From contig NZ_AFHG01000030.1 in assembly GCF_000214035.2 (NCBI RefSeq), forward strand, positions 186,001 through 250,000: a stretch of 64,000 nucleotides of DNA. The letters run 5' to 3'. Source of the stretch: Methyloversatilis universalis FAM5 (GTDB lineage: Bacteria; Pseudomonadota; Gammaproteobacteria; Burkholderiales; Rhodocyclaceae). Numbering within the stretch: position 1 is the first letter of the stretch; the number at the start of each line of letters is the position of its first letter. The position numbers and the translations under genes were made by a program. Below the pieces are notes generated by a model, which was not told where the DNA came from, did not search any database, and saw nothing but the letters and a program-made list of their open reading frames with translations. Below, one piece after another: positions 8,581 to 16,718 of the stretch.

Positions 8581-9030
8581 TCAGAGCGTGCGTATGAAGG
8601 CCAGCACTTCTTCCGCATGGCCCGGCACCTTCACACCGCGCCACTCGCGCAGGATACGGTCGTCGGCGCCTATGACGAAAGTGCTACGTTCCACACCGCG
8701 CACCTGTTTGCCGTACATGTTCTTCATTTTCATGACGCCGAACAGTTCGCACGCGGTTTCGTCCGGATCGGACAGCAGTTCGAAGGGCAGTTCCAGCTTG
8801 GACTTGAAGTTCTGGTGCGATTTCAGGCTGTCGCGCGAAATGCCGACCACGGTGGCGCCGGCCGCCGTGAACTCGGCGTGCAGATCGCGGAAGGCGGCGC
8901 TCTCCGTGGTGCAGCCGGGCGTGCTGTCCTTCGGATAGAAGTAGATCACCAGCGGCCGGCTGGCGGCCGACAGCGTGAAATCGCCGCCGGTGGAGGGGAG
9001 GGTGAAGTCTTCGATCCGGGTGTCGCTCAT
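8581..9030 (-). CDS. bcp: Thioredoxin-dependent peroxiredoxin Bcp (PrxQ)
   Basis: Reduces H2O2 and organic hydroperoxides with thioredoxin-derived electrons. At 149 aa, the peroxidatic Cys40 sits in YPKDSTPGCTTES and the downstream Arg in VERSTFVIG. The usual second Cys five residues later (C45/C50 in E. coli Bcp) is Ala45 here, and the only other Cys is Cys94 (ETACELFG). The enzyme is therefore either 1-Cys or uses an atypical resolving cysteine. It is probably co-transcribed with phoH. Confidence 0.94.
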   Translation of the reverse strand: MSDTRIEDFTLPSTGGDFTLSAASRPLVIYFYPKDSTPGCTTESAAFRDLHAEFTAAGATVVGISRDSLKSHQNFKSKLELPFELLSDPDETACELFGVMKMKNMYGKQVRGVERSTFVIGADDRILREWRGVKVPGHAEEVLAFIRTL

Positions 9031-9080
9031 CGTGAAAGTCTCCGTACTCGATGGGGTGGCTGCGGCGTCCGGACGGTCAA

Positions 9081-9464
9081 TCAGGGCGCCGCGTCGGGAA
9101 GCAGCAGGGCGGCAGCGACCGCGCGGCCTTCCGCGACAAGAATGTTGTAGGTGCGTGCGGCCGCCAGCGTGTCCATCACCTCGACACCAATGCCGGCCGC
9201 GATCAGCGTACGCAGCAATGAAGGATGCGGAAACTGCTGGTTCGGGCCGGTGCCCAGGAGCAGGATCTGCACCTGCATGGCCACGATGTCGGCGAAGTCG
9301 TCGGAGGTCAGCTGAGCCAGCGCGCTGCGGCCCCAGTCCTCGCGCAGGACGCCGGGGCCGATGAGCACGCTGCGGGTGACCCGGCGCTCGCCGATCTGCA
9401 GGTAGCCATCACCGAAGCCGGTGATCAGGGGAATGGTCGGGCGGGGCGTCTGGTGCAGCTTCAC
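9081..9464 (-). CDS. Mth938-like domain protein (DUF498)
   Basis: A small protein of about 127 aa of the Mth938/NDUFAF3-like family. The central VQILLLGTGPNQQFP and the closing AAARTYNILVAEGRAVAAALLL are the family core. The bacterial function is unknown; the mitochondrial relative assists complex I assembly. I choose the GTG at 9464 because translation from there gives the usual KLHQTPRPTIPLITGFGDGY start. The upstream extension to 9566 is rich in Pro/Arg and overlaps the promoter region of alaA. The start is uncertain. Confidence 0.82.
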   Translation of the reverse strand: MKLHQTPRPTIPLITGFGDGYLQIGERRVTRSVLIGPGVLREDWGRSALAQLTSDDFADIVAMQVQILLLGTGPNQQFPHPSLLRTLIAAGIGVEVMDTLAAARTYNILVAEGRAVAAALLLPDAAP

Positions 9465-9652
9465 AGGGTGCGTCGGCAGTGTCGGACGCCGGTGGCAGGC
9501 CGGTGTGTCCGGAGGTGGTTCGGTACACCGGAGGCTACGGTTTTGCCCTGCCTCCAGCGGTCGCATACAATCATACCTTTTTCGTCCGCGGGCAAGGCTG
9601 CCCGGGTGGCGGCGCGTATCCGGTGCCGTCGCCGGGACTTCAGAAAGCGCTC

Positions 9653-10924
9653 ATGTCCCGCACCGCATCCAACGTGTCTTCAGAGTCCGCCATCGTGCAT
9701 CCGCCGGTCACCAAGTCCTCCAAGCTCGCCAACGTCTGTTACGACATCCGCGGCCCCGTGCTCGCGCGCGCCCGTCAGATGGAAGAGGACGGCCACCGCA
9801 TCATCAAGCTCAACATCGGCAATCTGGCGCCTTTCGGCTTCGACGCGCCGGAAGAGATCGTGCAGGACGTGATCCGCAACCTGCCCGATGCCGCCGGCTA
9901 CACCGATTCGCGCGGCCTGTTCGCGCCGCGCAAGGCCATCATGCAGTACTGCCAGGAGAAGCGCATCCAGGGCGTGGGCGTGGACGACATCTTCATCGGC
10001 AACGGTGCGTCCGAACTCATCGTGATGGCGATGCAGGGCCTGCTCAATACCGGCGACGAAGTGCTGGTGCCGGCGCCGGACTATCCGCTGTGGACCGCCG
10101 CGGTCACGCTGGCCGGCGGCACCGCCCGCCACTACATCTGCGACGAGGGCGCCGACTGGATGCCGGATCTGGCCGACATCCGCGCCAAGATCACGCCGGC
10201 CACCCGCGCCATCGTCATCATCAACCCGAACAACCCGACCGGCGCGCTGTATTCGGACGACCTGCTGCGCGATCTGGTGCAGATTGCCCGCGAACACAAG
10301 CTCATCGTGTTCGCCGACGAAATCTACGACAAGACCCTGTACGACGGCGCGACGCACACCTCGATCGCCTCGCTCGCCGACGATCTGCTGTTCGTCACCT
10401 TCAACGGTCTGTCTAAGAACTACCGCGCCTGCGGCTATCGCGCCGGCTGGATGGTGGTGTCCGGCGACAAGCGGCATGCCCGCGACTACATCGATGGCCT
10501 GAACATGCTGGCGTCGATGCGCCTGTGCTCCAACGTGCCGGGGCAGTTCGCGATCCAGACCGCACTCGGCGGCTATCAGACCATCAACGACCTGGTGAAG
10601 CCGGGCGGCCGCCTGGCACGCCAGCGCGACGTAGCGTGGGAACTGCTGACCGACATTCCCGGCGTGAGCTGCGTGAAGCCGCGCGCCTCGCTCTACCTGT
10701 TCCCCAGGCTGGATCCCAAGATCTACCCGATCGAGGACGACCAGCGCTTCATCCTCGAACTGCTGGAAGAGCAGCGCGTGCTGCTGGTGCAGGGTACCGG
10801 CTTCAACTGGCCGCGCCCGGACCACTTCCGCGTCGTGTTCCTGCCTCACGAGGACGACCTGCGCGACGCCATCGGCCGTATCGCTCGCTTCCTCGACGGC
10901 TACCGCAAGCGTCATGGCGCCTGA
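9653..10924 (+). CDS. alaA: Alanine aminotransferase AlaA (pyridoxal-phosphate enzyme)
   Basis: Class I/II aminotransferase making alanine from pyruvate and glutamate. At 423 aa, NPNNPTGALYS (residue 191 on) and FADEIYDKTLYDG precede the Schiff-base Lys255 in FNGLSKNYRACGYRAGW. ATG at 9653 is preferred because homologues begin near SKLANVCYDIRGPVLARA. The in-frame extension back to 9479 lacks any family similarity. It leads the alaA-GNAT-hom block, a common arrangement in betaproteobacteria. Confidence 0.93.
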   Translation: MSRTASNVSSESAIVHPPVTKSSKLANVCYDIRGPVLARARQMEEDGHRIIKLNIGNLAPFGFDAPEEIVQDVIRNLPDAAGYTDSRGLFAPRKAIMQYCQEKRIQGVGVDDIFIGNGASELIVMAMQGLLNTGDEVLVPAPDYPLWTAAVTLAGGTARHYICDEGADWMPDLADIRAKITPATRAIVIINPNNPTGALYSDDLLRDLVQIAREHKLIVFADEIYDKTLYDGATHTSIASLADDLLFVTFNGLSKNYRACGYRAGWMVVSGDKRHARDYIDGLNMLASMRLCSNVPGQFAIQTALGGYQTINDLVKPGGRLARQRDVAWELLTDIPGVSCVKPRASLYLFPRLDPKIYPIEDDQRFILELLEEQRVLLVQGTGFNWPRPDHFRVVFLPHEDDLRDAIGRIARFLDGYRKRHGA

Positions 10925-11372
10925 GCGCCCGGCGCTGACCGTGCATCGCGTGGCCACCGGCCGCGCGGTGACCGAAGCGGGCTGGCTGGCGAAGGCCGAG
11001 GCCGTGCATCGCGCGCTGCGTCCGGACCTGCCCGAGGACTACGCGGCCACCATGCAGGGCATCGTGGCGGACGGCGGCGAGATCGCGGTGGCTGCCGCCG
11101 GCGACGAGGTGCTGGGCGTCACCGTATTCCGCAGCTATCGCAACACCGCCTGTGGCGTGTTCTTCTACGTGGATGATCTGGTGACCGCGCCGGCTGCCCG
11201 TTCGCTCGGCGTCGGCAAGACGCTGCTGGACTGGCTGACCGTCGAGGCGAAGGCACGTGGCGCGACCCGGCTGCGGCTCGATTCCGGCACCCACCGCATC
11301 GATGCGCACCGCTTCTACCATCGCGAAGGCATGCACATCGCCTGTTTTCATTTTTCGCGGGATCTGGCCTGA
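10914..11372 (+). CDS. GNAT-family N-acetyltransferase
   Basis: A 152-aa acetyltransferase of the GCN5 fold. The acetyl-CoA-binding motif A is VDDLVTAPAARSLGVGKTLLDWL (family pattern V-x-x-x-x-R-x-x-G-x-G/A; the second arginine position is varied), followed by RLRLDSGTHRIDAHRFYHREG. The substrate is unknown. Its start lies inside the last codons of alaA (11-nt overlap), so the two are translationally coupled. Placement between alaA and hom suggests an amino-acid-related or housekeeping substrate, but this is inference. Confidence 0.85.
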   Translation: MAPERPALTVHRVATGRAVTEAGWLAKAEAVHRALRPDLPEDYAATMQGIVADGGEIAVAAAGDEVLGVTVFRSYRNTACGVFFYVDDLVTAPAARSLGVGKTLLDWLTVEAKARGATRLRLDSGTHRIDAHRFYHREGMHIACFHFSRDLA

Positions 11373-11408
11373 GCGGCCGGCCCCACCCATCAAAGGACGA
11401 GGGACAGC

Positions 11409-12722
11409 ATGAAACCCATCAACGTAGGCCTGCTCGGCATCGGCACCGTCGGCGGTGGCACCTGGACGGTGCTCACGCGCAATCAGGAAGAGATCACCCG
11501 CCGTGCCGGCCGCCCGATCCAGATCACCGCCGTTGCCGACCGCGACACCGAGCGCGCGACGTCGCTGACCGGCGGTTCGGTCAAGGTGACCGGTGACGCC
11601 TTCGAGGTGGTGCGCGATCCGAGCATCGACATCGTGGTCGAACTGATCGGCGGCTACACCGTGGCCAAGCAGCTGGTGCTGGAAGCGATCGCCAACGGCA
11701 AGCATGTGGTGACCGCCAACAAGGCGCTGCTCGCGGTGCACGGCCAGGAAATCTTCGCCGCGGCTCAGGCCAAGGGCGTCATGGTGGCGTTCGAAGCCGC
11801 GGTGGCCGGTGGCATTCCCATCATCAAGGCGGTGCGCGAAGGCCTGACCGCCAACCGCATCGACTGGATCGCCGGCATCATCAACGGCACCACCAATTAC
11901 ATCCTGTCGGAAATGCGCGACAAGGGCCTCACCTTCGCCGACGCGCTGGCCGACGCGCAGCGCCTGGGCTATGCCGAAGCCGACCCGACCTTCGACATCG
12001 AAGGCGTGGACGCCGCGCACAAGATCACCCTGCTGTCGGCGCTGGCTTTCGGCATTCCGGTGCAGTTCGATCGCGCTCACATCGAAGGCATCACCAAGCT
12101 CACCGCCGAAGACATCCGCTACGCCGAGGAACTGGGCTACCGCATCAAGCTGCTGGGCATCACCAAGCGCAAGGCCGACGGCTTCGAACTGCGCGTGCAT
12201 CCGACGCTGATCCCGTCCAAGCGCCTGATCGCCAACGTCGAAGGCGTGATGAACGCGGTGGTGGTGAAGGGCGACGCGGTCGGTGCCACGCTGTACTACG
12301 GTCGCGGCGCGGGCGCTGAACCGACGGCCAGCGCGGTGATTGCCGACCTGGTCGACGTGACCCGCCTGCACACCGCCGACCCGGAACACCGCGTGCCGCA
12401 TCTCGCCTTCCGCGCCGACCAGTTGTCGGACACGCCCATCCTGCCGATCAGCGAAGTCGAGAGCGCCTACTACCTGCGCCTGCGCGTGCAGGACAGGCCG
12501 GGCGTGCTGGCCGACATCACCCGCATCCTGGCCGACCAGGGCATCAGCATTGACGCCATGCTGCAGAAGGAGCCGTCGGAAGGCGAGCAGCAGGCCAACA
12601 TCATCATGCTGACCCACGTCACCCGCGAAAAGCAGGTCGATGCGGCCATCGTTCGCATCGAAGGGCTGGACAGCACCGTGGGCGCGGTCACCCGCCTGCG
12701 CCTGGAAGAGCTGAACGGCTGA
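11409..12722 (+). CDS. hom: Homoserine dehydrogenase
   Basis: Reduces aspartate semialdehyde to homoserine for threonine and methionine synthesis. At 437 aa, the N-terminal NAD(P)-binding motif is GLLGIGTVGGGTW, the catalytic region holds AAVAGGIPIIKAVREGLTANR and IINGTTNYILSEM, and a C-terminal ACT domain (from about residue 352, LRLRVQDRPGVLADITRIL) suits threonine feedback. GGGACAGC lies just before the ATG. thrC follows 1.4 kb later, separated by a reverse-strand gene. Confidence 0.97.
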   Translation: MKPINVGLLGIGTVGGGTWTVLTRNQEEITRRAGRPIQITAVADRDTERATSLTGGSVKVTGDAFEVVRDPSIDIVVELIGGYTVAKQLVLEAIANGKHVVTANKALLAVHGQEIFAAAQAKGVMVAFEAAVAGGIPIIKAVREGLTANRIDWIAGIINGTTNYILSEMRDKGLTFADALADAQRLGYAEADPTFDIEGVDAAHKITLLSALAFGIPVQFDRAHIEGITKLTAEDIRYAEELGYRIKLLGITKRKADGFELRVHPTLIPSKRLIANVEGVMNAVVVKGDAVGATLYYGRGAGAEPTASAVIADLVDVTRLHTADPEHRVPHLAFRADQLSDTPILPISEVESAYYLRLRVQDRPGVLADITRILADQGISIDAMLQKEPSEGEQQANIIMLTHVTREKQVDAAIVRIEGLDSTVGAVTRLRLEELNG

Positions 12723-12743
12723 TCGGCCATCGACGGGCCGGCG

Positions 12744-13919
12744 TCAGCCGGCCCGCATCGCGTCCTCGATCTGCATCCGGTGGTAAAGCGCGGCGACCAT
12801 GTCGCCGCGGTCCAGCATGCCCACCAGCCGGTGGGCGCCATTGACCACCGGCACCGCAGGCTGATGACCGGCGCTCAACGCCTCCGCCACTTCCGCCAGA
12901 CTGTCGTGCATCCGGGCCACCTTCAGGCCGGCGCGCGCTTCCCGCATCATCTGCCCCACCACCTCCGCCCGTTCGGAGTGCGTGTCAGGTGAGCGCGTCA
13001 GCAGCTGCTTGACCGATTCGCCCAGACTGCGTCCGGCTTCAGGTGACACCGTATTCAGGAAGTCCTCCAGCGCCAGCAGGCCGATCACCCGCCGGCTGCG
13101 GTCGATCACCGGCAGCGCGTCCACCCGCAGCCTGCGCATCAGCAGCCAGGCGTCGCCGAGCGGCGTGGCGAATTCCAGCGCCGGGGCGGGCTGCGAGGTA
13201 TCCAGCACGTCAGCGCAGCGCAGCCTGTGCATGCGCTTGAAGGCGTGACGCAGCGTGCGTTCGTACAGGTCGACCAGATCGTCCTCGCGCACGTCGAGAA
13301 AGCCGTCGATCTCGTGCAGCGCGGCCGCCATGTCCTTGTGGGTGAGTGCCGGCGGCACCGTGTGGGCGCGCTGCTTCTGCACCGCAGGCGGCGTGCCCTG
13401 CGGATAGTGGCGGCCGGGAATCAGGTTGTTCACCACCATCACCGCCACCAGGATGGCCAGCGTGTTGGCGAACACTGCCCACATGGACGGCCCGAAAGGT
13501 GTGCCGTGGGCGGCGGCCATCGCCATCGTCAGCGCCATCGCGCCGGCGGGCGGGTGAATGCAGCGCGCCCAGGCGGTGAGCCAGATCGACGCCGCCAGTG
13601 CAGCCGCCATCACCCAGGGGCCGGCCGGCAGCCACAGGCCGCAGGCGTAGCCGAGCGGGGCCGCCAGCATCAGACCGCCGATCACCGACCACGGCTGGGC
13701 CAACGGACTGTGGGGCAGGGCGAACAGGATGACCGAGGTGGCGCCCAGCGGTGCCAGCACATGTTTTTCGTCCGGCCCGAGCGGCAGCACGAACAGCACG
13801 CCTTCGAACAGCAGCAGGCCGAGAAAGCCGGCCAGCGTGCTGCGCCAGCGTTCGGCGCGCGACAGCGGCGGCGCATCGGACACCAGATGGCGCCGCAGCA
13901 GTTCGGGCAGACCGGTCAT
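12744..13919 (-). CDS. HPP-family membrane protein with tandem CBS domains
   Basis: A 391-aa protein. The N-terminal half has about four to five membrane segments (residues about 28-175), including the signature ARCIHPPAGAMAL that gives the HPP family its name. The C-terminal half has two CBS domains (about 230-290 and 325-388, e.g. DALPVIDRSRRVIGLLALEDFL and PAVPVVNGAHRLVGMLDRGDMV). CBS pairs usually bind adenosine nucleotides and regulate transport. The substrate is unknown; some HPP proteins have been linked to nitrite transport in plastids. It is inserted in reverse between hom and thrC, with an ATG at the start of MTGLPELLRR. Confidence 0.88.
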   Translation of the reverse strand: MTGLPELLRRHLVSDAPPLSRAERWRSTLAGFLGLLLFEGVLFVLPLGPDEKHVLAPLGATSVILFALPHSPLAQPWSVIGGLMLAAPLGYACGLWLPAGPWVMAAALAASIWLTAWARCIHPPAGAMALTMAMAAAHGTPFGPSMWAVFANTLAILVAVMVVNNLIPGRHYPQGTPPAVQKQRAHTVPPALTHKDMAAALHEIDGFLDVREDDLVDLYERTLRHAFKRMHRLRCADVLDTSQPAPALEFATPLGDAWLLMRRLRVDALPVIDRSRRVIGLLALEDFLNTVSPEAGRSLGESVKQLLTRSPDTHSERAEVVGQMMREARAGLKVARMHDSLAEVAEALSAGHQPAVPVVNGAHRLVGMLDRGDMVAALYHRMQIEDAMRAG

Positions 13920-14097
13920 CGGCTGGAGACGAAAAAACCGGCAGTCTAGACCGTGGGCACCGTCGCGGTGCGCGCATGGCGGCATAACCGCCGGACCGCC
14001 GGCACCGGGCGGGGGCGGGCGCTGTGCTAAATTGTTGCCCCTGCACGACGGCCGGGTGCCGTCCACTCCCTGAACGAACAGCTCCAAGCACGACGCG

Positions 14098-15531
14098 ATG
14101 CACTACCTCTCGACACGCGGCCAGGCGCCGCAGAAGCGCTTCACCGAAATCCTGCTGGGCGGCCTGATGGAAGATGGCGGTCTGGCCATGCCGGTGCAGT
14201 ACCCGACCTTCTCGCGCGCCGACCTCGACGCGATGCGCGGCATGGATTACCGCCAGCTCGCGTTCGCCATCCTGTCCCGCTTCGCCGACGACATTCCGGC
14301 GGATGACCTGAAGGCGCTGATCGACCGCACTTACACCGCAGACGTGTATCGCAACACCGTGTCCGGTTCGGACGCGCGCGACATCACGCCGCTGTACACG
14401 CTGGAATCCGATCTGCACCTGCTTGAACTGTCCAACGGTCCGACGCTGGCGTTCAAGGACATGGCGATGCAGCTGCTCGGCAACCTGTTCGAGTACGCGC
14501 TGGCCAAGACCGGTGCCGAGCTGAATATTTTCGGCGCCACCTCGGGCGACACCGGTTCCAGCGCCGAATACGCGATGCGCGGCAAGCGCGGCATCCGCGT
14601 GTTCATGCTCAGCCCGCACCAGAAGATGAGCCGTTTCCAGACGGCGCAGATGTTCAGCCTGCAGGATCCGAACATTTTCAACATCGCGGTGCGCGGCGTG
14701 TTCGACGACTGCCAGGACATGGTGAAGGCGGTGTCGAACGACCTTGACTTCAAGGCCAGGTACCGCATTGGCACGGTCAATTCGATCAACTGGGCGCGAG
14801 TGTCGGCGCAGGTCGTGTACTACTTTAAGGGCTACTTCGCGGCCACGAAGAGCAACGACGAGCAGGTGAGCTTCACCGTGCCGTCCGGCAATTTCGGCAA
14901 CGTGTGTGCCGGCCATATCGCGCGCATGATGGGCCTGCCGATCCGCCATCTCGTGGTGGCGACCAACGAGAACGACGTGCTCGACGAGTTCTTCCGCACC
15001 GGCGTGTATCGCCCGCGCGCGACCGCCGAGACGCTGCACACCACCAGCCCGTCGATGGACATTTCCAAGGCGAGCAATTTCGAGCGCTTCATCTATGACC
15101 TCACCGGGCGCGACGCCGACCGGGTGCGTGCGCTGTGGGGCGAGGTGGACCGCGGTCGCCCGTTCGACCTGTCGGACAGCGGCCTGTTCGGCAAGGTGGC
15201 GTCCGACTACGGCTTCCAGTCGGGATCCAGCAACCATGCTCACCGTCTTGCCACGATGCGTCTGGCGCAGGCGCGCTGGGGCAGGGCGATCGACACCCAT
15301 ACCGCCGACGGCCTGAAGGTGGCGCTGGAGCGGCGCGAGGCCGGCGTACCGATGGTGGTGCTCGAAACCGCGCTGCCGGCCAAGTTTTCGGAAACCGTGG
15401 TGGAGGCGCTGGGACGCGAACCGGTGCGTCCGGCCGGCATGGAGAACCTGGAATCCCTGCCGCAGCGTTTCGAAGTGATGGATGCGGACGTGGCGGCGAT
15501 GAAGGCCTTCATCGCGCAGCACGCGGACTGA
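14098..15531 (+). CDS. thrC: Threonine synthase
   Basis: PLP enzyme converting O-phosphohomoserine to threonine. At 477 aa, the PLP lysine is Lys120 in SNGPTLAFKDMAMQLLGN. The phosphate-binding loop is ATSGDTGSSAEYAMRGK and the glycine loop is FTVPSGNFGNVCAGH. Its length and N-terminus (MHYLSTRGQAPQKRFTEIL) match the long proteobacterial class. It is divergent from the HPP-CBS gene, with about 180 nt between them. No thrB lies between hom and thrC. Confidence 0.97.
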   Translation: MHYLSTRGQAPQKRFTEILLGGLMEDGGLAMPVQYPTFSRADLDAMRGMDYRQLAFAILSRFADDIPADDLKALIDRTYTADVYRNTVSGSDARDITPLYTLESDLHLLELSNGPTLAFKDMAMQLLGNLFEYALAKTGAELNIFGATSGDTGSSAEYAMRGKRGIRVFMLSPHQKMSRFQTAQMFSLQDPNIFNIAVRGVFDDCQDMVKAVSNDLDFKARYRIGTVNSINWARVSAQVVYYFKGYFAATKSNDEQVSFTVPSGNFGNVCAGHIARMMGLPIRHLVVATNENDVLDEFFRTGVYRPRATAETLHTTSPSMDISKASNFERFIYDLTGRDADRVRALWGEVDRGRPFDLSDSGLFGKVASDYGFQSGSSNHAHRLATMRLAQARWGRAIDTHTADGLKVALERREAGVPMVVLETALPAKFSETVVEALGREPVRPAGMENLESLPQRFEVMDADVAAMKAFIAQHAD

Positions 15532-15607
15532 GCCGAGGCCGCCGCTCAAGGCGGTCCCCTGTCTGCCGTTAACCGGACATCCGAATTGTCGACCTGTGGG
15601 ATCAAGA

Positions 15608-16465
15608 ATGGGTGAGCCGGTGAACGCGTCGCTTGAAGCTCTGCAAAGACTGTCTGCCGAACTGGAGTCGGGAGACATCGTCTTTCCGACCAGCATCGAT
15701 GTTTCGCTGCGCATCCGTCAGGCGCTCGAGAATCCGGACATCAATATCAACGAGGTCGCGCGGCTGGTCGGCGCCGAGCCGGTGCTCAGTGCGAAGGCGC
15801 TGCGGCTGGCGAATTCGGTGGCCTACAACCGCAGCGGCAACGAAATCACCGACGTGCGCACTGCGGTGAACCGGGTTGGTACCGAGCCGGTCCGCATGCT
15901 CACCATGTCGCTCATCGTCCGCCAGATGGTCGATGCCCGCGCTGACGAGCGACTGCGGGTGCTCACTCACGACCTGTGGCAGCACACCATTCACGTGTCG
16001 GCGCTCAGCTATGTCATCGCGCGCCGGCTGTCCCGGCTGAACGCGGATGCGGCGATGTTCGCCGGTGTGGTACACGAGATCGGCCAGTTCTACCTGCTGG
16101 CCCGCGCCGCCGCTTTCCCGGCGCTGCTGCAGCGCGAGCAGGAACTGAGCGGACTCATGTTCAGCTTCAGCCGCAGCGTGGGACGTGCGGTGCTGGAGTC
16201 GCTGAAGGTACCGGCGCAGATCATCGACGCGGTTGATGATCCGTCGATCGAAGGCCCGGTGGTGCCGCCGCGCACCCTGGCCGACGTTATCTTCCTGGCC
16301 GAAAGCATGGCGGCCTTCCCGAATCCCTTCAGTGTCACCACGCCGGAGAACGAGGCGGTGATCGCCGAAACAGTGACCGCGGAAATCGACAACGAAACGC
16401 TGCAGGCGGTGGTGGCGGAGTCGCAGGAAGAGATCGATTCCATCATTGCCACGCTGCAGGTCTGA
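15608..16465 (+). CDS. HDOD domain signalling protein
   Basis: A 285-aa protein that is almost entirely an HDOD domain (about residues 20-215). Characteristic parts are VARLVGAEPVLSAKALRLANS, a WQHTIHVSALSYVIARRL helix and AAMFAGVVHEIGQFYLLAR. The catalytic HD pair of true phosphohydrolases is not apparent (HE in VHEIG), as expected for HDOD. Such proteins commonly act in chemotaxis, motility or c-di-GMP networks. ATG at 15608 is chosen; a GTG at 15596 is possible. It lies just upstream of a c-di-GMP riboswitch and the DUF1631 gene. Confidence 0.85.
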   Translation: MGEPVNASLEALQRLSAELESGDIVFPTSIDVSLRIRQALENPDININEVARLVGAEPVLSAKALRLANSVAYNRSGNEITDVRTAVNRVGTEPVRMLTMSLIVRQMVDARADERLRVLTHDLWQHTIHVSALSYVIARRLSRLNADAAMFAGVVHEIGQFYLLARAAAFPALLQREQELSGLMFSFSRSVGRAVLESLKVPAQIIDAVDDPSIEGPVVPPRTLADVIFLAESMAAFPNPFSVTTPENEAVIAETVTAEIDNETLQAVVAESQEEIDSIIATLQV

Positions 16466-16539
16466 CCGGCAGCGCCGGTGCCGGCCGAGCCGGCCTCAAG
16501 TTATCTGCACGGACAACTGTTACAGACGGTGAAGTCCGA

Positions 16540-16632
16540 ACACAGCTGAACCAGGGCAAACCCGTCGAAAGGCGGCGACGCAAAGTTTCCGGTCTAACGG
16601 GTGACAACACCCCATGACAGCGGGGCCGCCGC
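16540..16632 (+). promoter_or_regulatory. Cyclic-di-GMP-I riboswitch aptamer (GEMM-I)
   Basis: The conserved GEMM-I blocks occur in order. CCAGGGCAAACC begins at 16551. A short hairpin CCGTC-GAAA-GGCGG follows with the GNRA tetraloop, then GACGCAAAG at 16577-16585, CCGG at 16589-16592 and CTAA at 16594-16597. A second stem is closed by CGG...CCG with inner CCCC/CGGGG pairing (to about 16628). The tetraloop-receptor loop (ATGACAG) differs from the Vc2 reference. It lies 90 nt before the DUF1631 ATG on the same strand. A covariance-model search was not possible here; aptamer boundaries are approximate. Confidence 0.88.
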
Positions 16633-16645
16633 TATACTGCGCCGC

Positions 16646-16706
16646 ACGTCGCGCCCAGAACACCACGCCCCGGTGTCGGCCTTGAACGGTCGCTTTCGCG
16701 CGACGT
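16646..16706 (+). promoter_or_regulatory. Inverted repeat abutting the DUF1631 ribosome-binding site
   Basis: ACGTCGCGC (16646-16654) and GCGCGACGT (16698-16706) are a perfect 9-bp inverted repeat. A small nested hairpin ACACC/GGTGT lies inside (16660-16676). The 3' arm ends directly at the Shine-Dalgarno AAAGG (16708-16712), 6 nt before the ATG. It is a candidate expression platform for the riboswitch. No T-tract terminator is seen. Confidence 0.5.
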
Positions 16707-16718
16707 CAAAGGTAAACA

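Noticed and set aside
16466..16539. Second riboswitch or tRNA upstream of the GEMM element
   Set aside because: No cloverleaf or conserved blocks are seen; this part may only hold the promoter.
16600..16640. Sigma-70 promoter inside the riboswitch (TATACT at 16632-16637)
   Set aside because: No -35 at suitable spacing; the sequence is better explained by the aptamer's 3' stem.
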